Part shown: one piece after another, positions 51,765-64,000 of the stretch
How the letters are laid out: the number at the start of each line of letters is the position of its first letter
Numbering within the stretch: the stretch's first letter is position 1
NCBI GenBank assembly: GCA_022829145.1
Contig: CM040741.1
Span: forward strand, 56,044,180 to 56,108,179
Origin: Albula goreensis
Taxonomy: Eukaryota > Chordata > Actinopteri > Albuliformes > Albulidae
Direction of reading: 5' to 3'
DNA: 64,000 nt
Translations under genes and position numbers: made by a program
Notes under the pieces: generated by a model
Told to the model about the DNA's origin: nothing
The model's input: only the letters and a program-made list of their open reading frames with translations
Database searches by the model: none

Positions 51765-53037
51765 CTAAGGGAGCATCACATTAGTTACAGAATTAGACAC
51801 CATTTAGTGAACCATTTTCAATGATAGCTGCATAAATAAGAATGATGAAAAACTACACTCAATTGAGCAACAATAAATGCTGCAAATGGAATGTTCATTG
51901 AGTAGTAAATGTAAAAGAAACCAAACTTACCAATCTTCTTATCACCAACATGAACTCCTTGTATTACACTCTGACGAAGAACTACTTCCACATCTGATGC
52001 CATTTTAATCATCTAGGAGACAAGGATGAGAGCAAAGGGACATAAAAGTTCATTGAAGGTCATGTGAAGTTATCTCTCAGCCTTCAAACAAGAGATGTTT
52101 CCATAAAACAAACCTTCACTTAAGAATGACAAGGCCAGTTCATTATAAACACAATTACAATGCATTAGACAACAATGAGAGATAAATTAAACAATAATAT
52201 ATGACATTTAATAAAGAGGTACCTGATTTATTTTTTCTTCTGAAGTTTCTCCTTTGTTTTTTCTGAATTCCTCATTTATTTTCTGTCTTGCAGCTTTAGA
52301 GGATCAATAATAAACATAGTGGGTCCACAAAATAAATCAGATACATAAACAAAGAGCATTTAGCTTGAGCTGCATTTCTTGTTTCAAAATTCATTGACGT
52401 AACATAGTACACATAAATAATAGGCGACCATGTAATATGGCATAGCTATTGTCGCACATATTGCTACAATCCCTACAAAAAGCAATCAAAGAGAGTAAAA
52501 AAACTAGTTAGCCAGCACATCAACGACACGTCTTAGATAACACGAGCAAAGACAAGGACTCCGCCAGCTAGATTGGTAATCTTGGAAATCTGCTAGTTAG
52601 CTGGTAAATTACTTTAGCCAGCTAGTTAACTGTAATATTAAAATCCAACCTCAATGCAAACCTTATGCTAACGAATCGCTTCAATGACATACCTGTCAAA
52701 GCACGACTATCGTCTTTGAACACATTCATTCGTGTTTTGTGAAGAGCCTTGAAAACTCTGAAGACCTGTGGAAACAGACAAAAGTAGCTAAATGCGCTAA
52801 TGCTATATCATTAACAATTTATAAAACGTACATTCACGTTATTTAAGGTTAGTGGAAGGGTAGCTATTACCTATTTCCTATAAACTGCATATTTCCTAAT
52901 ATTCAGGAAAACAGTTTTAAAAATTGCAGTTACCTAACGGCAACCGAGCACAAACGGAGGATGGGGACAACCGATCCTTATAATTAATAAAATCTGTAAT
53001 AATTGCTCTCCTGTCTCACCTTCATGCGTGTCCCCAT
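51694..53037 (-). CDS. lyrm7: Complex III assembly factor LYRM7 (MZM1L), complete CDS
   Basis: CDS is complement join(51694..51764, 51931..52012, 52223..52293, 52693..52765, 53020..53037), 315 nt including TGA, giving 104 residues, the same length as human LYRM7. It is a small helical LYR-family protein (Complex1_LYR fold) of the mitochondrial matrix. It binds the Rieske iron-sulfur protein UQCRFS1 and keeps it stable before insertion into respiratory complex III. Recognisable stretches are VFRVFKALHKTR at 7-18, RALTAARQKINEEFRKNK at about 27-44, VIQGVH at about 70-75, and the conserved tail RPREDLLLENVPYCDNPRKK. The start is set by the family N-terminus and by exon 1 length. Every junction is GT-AG and in frame. 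There is no sign of decay. Confidence 0.97.
51931..52012 (-). CDS. lyrm7: lyrm7 exon 4
   Basis: The acceptor is CTCCTAG before 52012 and the donor is ATTG|GTAAGT. It encodes MIKMASDVEVVLRQSVIQGV and seven further residues, ending in phase 1. Confidence 0.95.
52223..52293 (-). CDS. lyrm7: lyrm7 exon 3
   Basis: The acceptor is the less usual CTCTAAAG; the donor is CAG|GTACCT. It encodes the AARQKINEEF segment and a lysine/glutamate-rich stretch through KINQ. The frame joins exon 2 by a split alanine codon. Confidence 0.94.
52693..52765 (-). CDS. lyrm7: lyrm7 exon 2
   Basis: The acceptor is GTTTCCACAG and the donor is ACAG|GTATGT. It encodes VFRVFKALHKTRMNVFKDDS and RALT, the LYR-motif region; as in human LYRM7 the L-Y-R letters themselves are not retained. 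Confidence 0.95.
53020..53037 (-). CDS. lyrm7: lyrm7 exon 1, six codons
   Basis: The coding part is only 18 nt (MGTRMK) with donor AAG|GTGAGA. Human LYRM7 also begins with a very short MG--(V)K segment before the VLQLFK helix, which supports this start. Confidence 0.9.
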
Positions 53038-53114
53038 GTTGACTTCAAACGTTTGGACTCTACCTCAACTCTCATGGTATGACCTGCTAACGTTAACCAA
53101 ACAACTTCCGGTTT

Positions 53115-54150
53115 ACGATTGTCATAATAAGAGTCCTCTGGAAAAACGTACAACTCGCAGAAAAAAACACCAAACAATTATTTTTGACATAAAGAAGGAA
53201 CGAATAATTAAAATTTCACTTATGTTCATCAACATGTGAAATTCAATTTATTTAGTCATTAATACAAACAAAAAGTTCATATTAATTTCCTCATTTTGCT
53301 GAGGAATGCTGCTTATTCTTGACTTATTACTAAATTGCAGTTCCTAGCCAGTTGTTAACAATTCATAGGTTGTTATCAATCATTGGTATTAACCAGTATT
53401 ATTTCAGTTACGTAGCCTATGTAAAAATTTAATTTATAGTGGTACTCAATGGTTATTTTTGACGGTGTATCCTCAGTATTGCATTAAATGACTGCAATTG
53501 TGGTCAGTAAATTTGTTTAACTTCAATGCATTAATGCATTACTGATGGTAATGCATTAATTACTGGTTTTGTCACATCCAAATAATGTGTAACACATGTC
53601 CCACTTCATTTAATCCCTCATCTCTTTCCTGTTAAGGAATCAACTGTCATATATGTAAACATATATCCTACTGCTATATTGTTTAGAGCAAAACAATAAA
53701 TAAATAATCACTGTTTTTCTTACTATACCTTGAAGACAATGCACATACGCAAGAGTTAAATTGATTCACAAAAGTGTGATGAGTATTGCTGGCATCATAA
53801 TATTCTTTTAAAAGATATACTTTGTATTTTAAAATGTTGAATTATTTTATTTTTTTCAGGCTGACCTGTGGTCTTCCAGAGTGATGATTCCTCATTGGCA
53901 TGGTGACCAATAAACTGGTTCCAAAGGATCCTGTAACTTGTATTTACTACAGCCTGCTTACTGACAGTTGTATAACAAATCTTAATACAATATTAATTAA
54001 ACCAAAGCTCAAACATTTGACTTTGATGATGACAGAATCCCAAACAGCAATATCATTTTTAGATGTGAAAGAAGAAAATATAGATTATTAAACGTATTAA
54101 ATTCAACACACTGTTACTTTTTATTAGTAAAATTTGAAACCTGAAAGGAT
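53115..54150. other. Intergenic: lyrm7 promoter to syk 3' end
   Basis: This AT-rich DNA has no recognised gene or element. Short open frames on the plus strand (53003-53239, 53900-54091) have no family resemblance. The border with the syk 3'UTR is not fixed. Confidence 0.5.
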
Positions 54151-54981
54151 ATTTTATTTATTGAATGACACATTAAAAATACATATAATACTAGAGTGAT
54201 CACATTTTATTGACAGTTTGATCAAGTGATATCAGTTGAACCAATGTGATAGAACATTTCACAATCAGTGTTCCTTTGAATATTATGTTTTTTCTTATAC
54301 ACAAAGAAAATATGCTTCACAAATAAAATTGACAAAAGCAGTGAGTAACAGTCACTCTTAATTCATGGGATGCAAGAAACAATAATAATTGATGACAGTT
54401 CAACAGTGACCTCTTTAACCAAGATTTGTAGCACACACCTGAGTGATGCATGGCAGCCATTTTGTGCCACAAATCTCATAACAGATGAGCTAAGACGAAA
54501 GAAGTGGAATTATTAGCCAAATGATCTTGAAAACCACTAACCTAGATAATTTACATTGCTCATATGTTAAACCTGCATACAAAATAGCTAAAAACTAAAG
54601 ACACAAACTAAAATCAATAGCAAAAAGAAATGTGCCAAACAGAAACTTAAAGATGAAAACAAAAATTGAATTACATAAATAAAATGTACTGAATAACAAT
54701 ATATCAAGCAACATGTCATCTATCAGAGCCATTTTAGCTGTACAATTTTAAATGTGCAGTTGACAATATTATCATCAAATATTTGTACAGCATTATTTCC
54801 TTTCAGGTTCCACCAACACACTTGGGGCTTATCTGAACAGCACAAATGTTCTCATTTATTTCCTTGGCAGACAAAAATACTTTTATATTGAAGCTATTCA
54901 GTCAATGCACCTTCCTGGAGGAAACAGAGGCACTCCTGTCAAACCAAAATGCAGCTCTGTTCCCTAGTGGTACATTGATGA
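54150..54981 (-). other. syk: syk 3'UTR (limit uncertain)
   Basis: This is noncoding DNA after the syk stop codon. Minus-strand AATAAA candidates occur at 54855-54860 and near 54206 and 54150, so the UTR could be about 0.15 or about 0.8 kb long. Confidence 0.45.
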
Positions 54982-63640
<8,659 letters not shown>

Positions 63641-64000
63641 CTGTGAAACAGACACCACATACATAAAAATATCCCCATAAAGGCCTGTCAATGAGTCATT
63701 TCAGAACGTATATTTAGCCTTGCTGTAATGTCCACAAAGGCTATTACCATAGCAATGATATTTTTATCTCATGAAAAAGTCCCATTAAAATGTAAAATAT
63801 TACATATTGTATAATACTGGATACTGGGGTTGTATGAGAGAAGTTTTTTGGAAAACATATGAATTCAATTCATTGTTGTCTATATTGGAATATTTTGTAC
63901 AATGACATTGGCTGTGCTGACGGGCTATAGATTTCATTGCCAAAACTAATGACCAGAACTTTTCATAAGCAAGAGCAAACATATCATAAGCTCAAGCTTC
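63641..64000 (-). other. syk: syk intron running off the window
   Basis: No exon is visible here. The exons for the SH2 domains and the start codon should lie further right. Confidence 0.6.

Larger units (their letters stand above)
51205..53100 (-). other. lyrm7: lyrm7 transcription unit
   Basis: This compact gene has five coding exons and introns of 166, 210, 399 and 254 bp. The 3' end is placed by AATAAA at 51222-51227 and the 5' end by the start codon at 53037 plus an ETS-type site at 53103-53114. The 3'UTR is about 0.49 kb. Confidence 0.75.
52500..53114 (-). promoter_or_regulatory. lyrm7: lyrm7 promoter region with ETS site
   Basis: The plus-strand AACTTCCGGTTT at 53103-53114 is AACCGGAAGTT on the gene strand, an ETS/GABPA-type site 66 nt upstream of the start codon. 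GABPA sites are common in nuclear genes for mitochondrial proteins. TAGC/AACGTTA words cluster from 52505 to 53096. No TATA box was seen. Confidence 0.45.

Noticed and set aside
53003..54091. HINT1 or another gene divergent from lyrm7
   Set aside because: No HIT-family motif or spliced exon series was found on the plus strand.

Overview
This is a stretch of vertebrate nuclear DNA, most likely from a ray-finned fish. It has low coding density, short exons with GT-AG introns, a decayed Tc1-like transposon, teleost-type interspersed repeats and many microsatellites. Nothing points to bacterial, phage or plasmid DNA. I cannot name the species. Three protein-coding genes are recognisable, all on the minus strand in the same orientation: syk (right edge, 5' end outside the window), then lyrm7, then cdc42se2.

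Layout from left to right. Positions 1-8.3 kb show no recognisable gene. The cdc42se2 transcript runs from about 48.37 kb down to about 8.35 kb: a 5'UTR exon ending at 48039, a 25 kb intron, a coding exon with the start codon at 22928, an 11.4 kb intron, two more coding exons (11358-11459 and 10927-11028) and a roughly 2.6 kb 3'UTR. Its 85-residue product is a small CDC42 effector with a CRIB motif and an N-terminal cysteine pair. Positions 48.4-51.2 kb are intergenic and hold a Tc1-like fossil and a teleost repeat tail. lyrm7 occupies 51.2-53.1 kb as five coding exons giving 104 residues, a mitochondrial complex III assembly factor. From 54.98 kb to the right edge lies the 3' half of syk: nine coding exons covering the end of the inter-SH2/kinase linker and the whole tyrosine kinase domain. 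The two SH2 domains must lie beyond position 64000. All exon joins I propose keep reading frame and agree with GT-AG splicing.

The genes do not form a pathway. syk signals from immune receptors, cdc42se2 modulates CDC42 and actin in the same kinds of cells, and lyrm7 acts in mitochondria. In human, LYRM7 and CDC42SE2 are neighbours on chromosome 5q while SYK is on 9q, so the junction between lyrm7 and syk is a lineage-specific arrangement. The most useful observations beyond plain annotation are: a 69-bp syk exon matching the 23-residue segment that separates the long and short SYK isoforms; a shortened syk linker exon with a possible Cbl-type tyrosine site; a candidate internal first exon of cdc42se2 near 30.6-30.95 kb; CpG-rich pockets, G-quadruplex-capable tracts and a duplicated RFX-type X-box in cdc42se2; and a CTCF-type motif in syk. 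I found no sign of a wholly new biological system.
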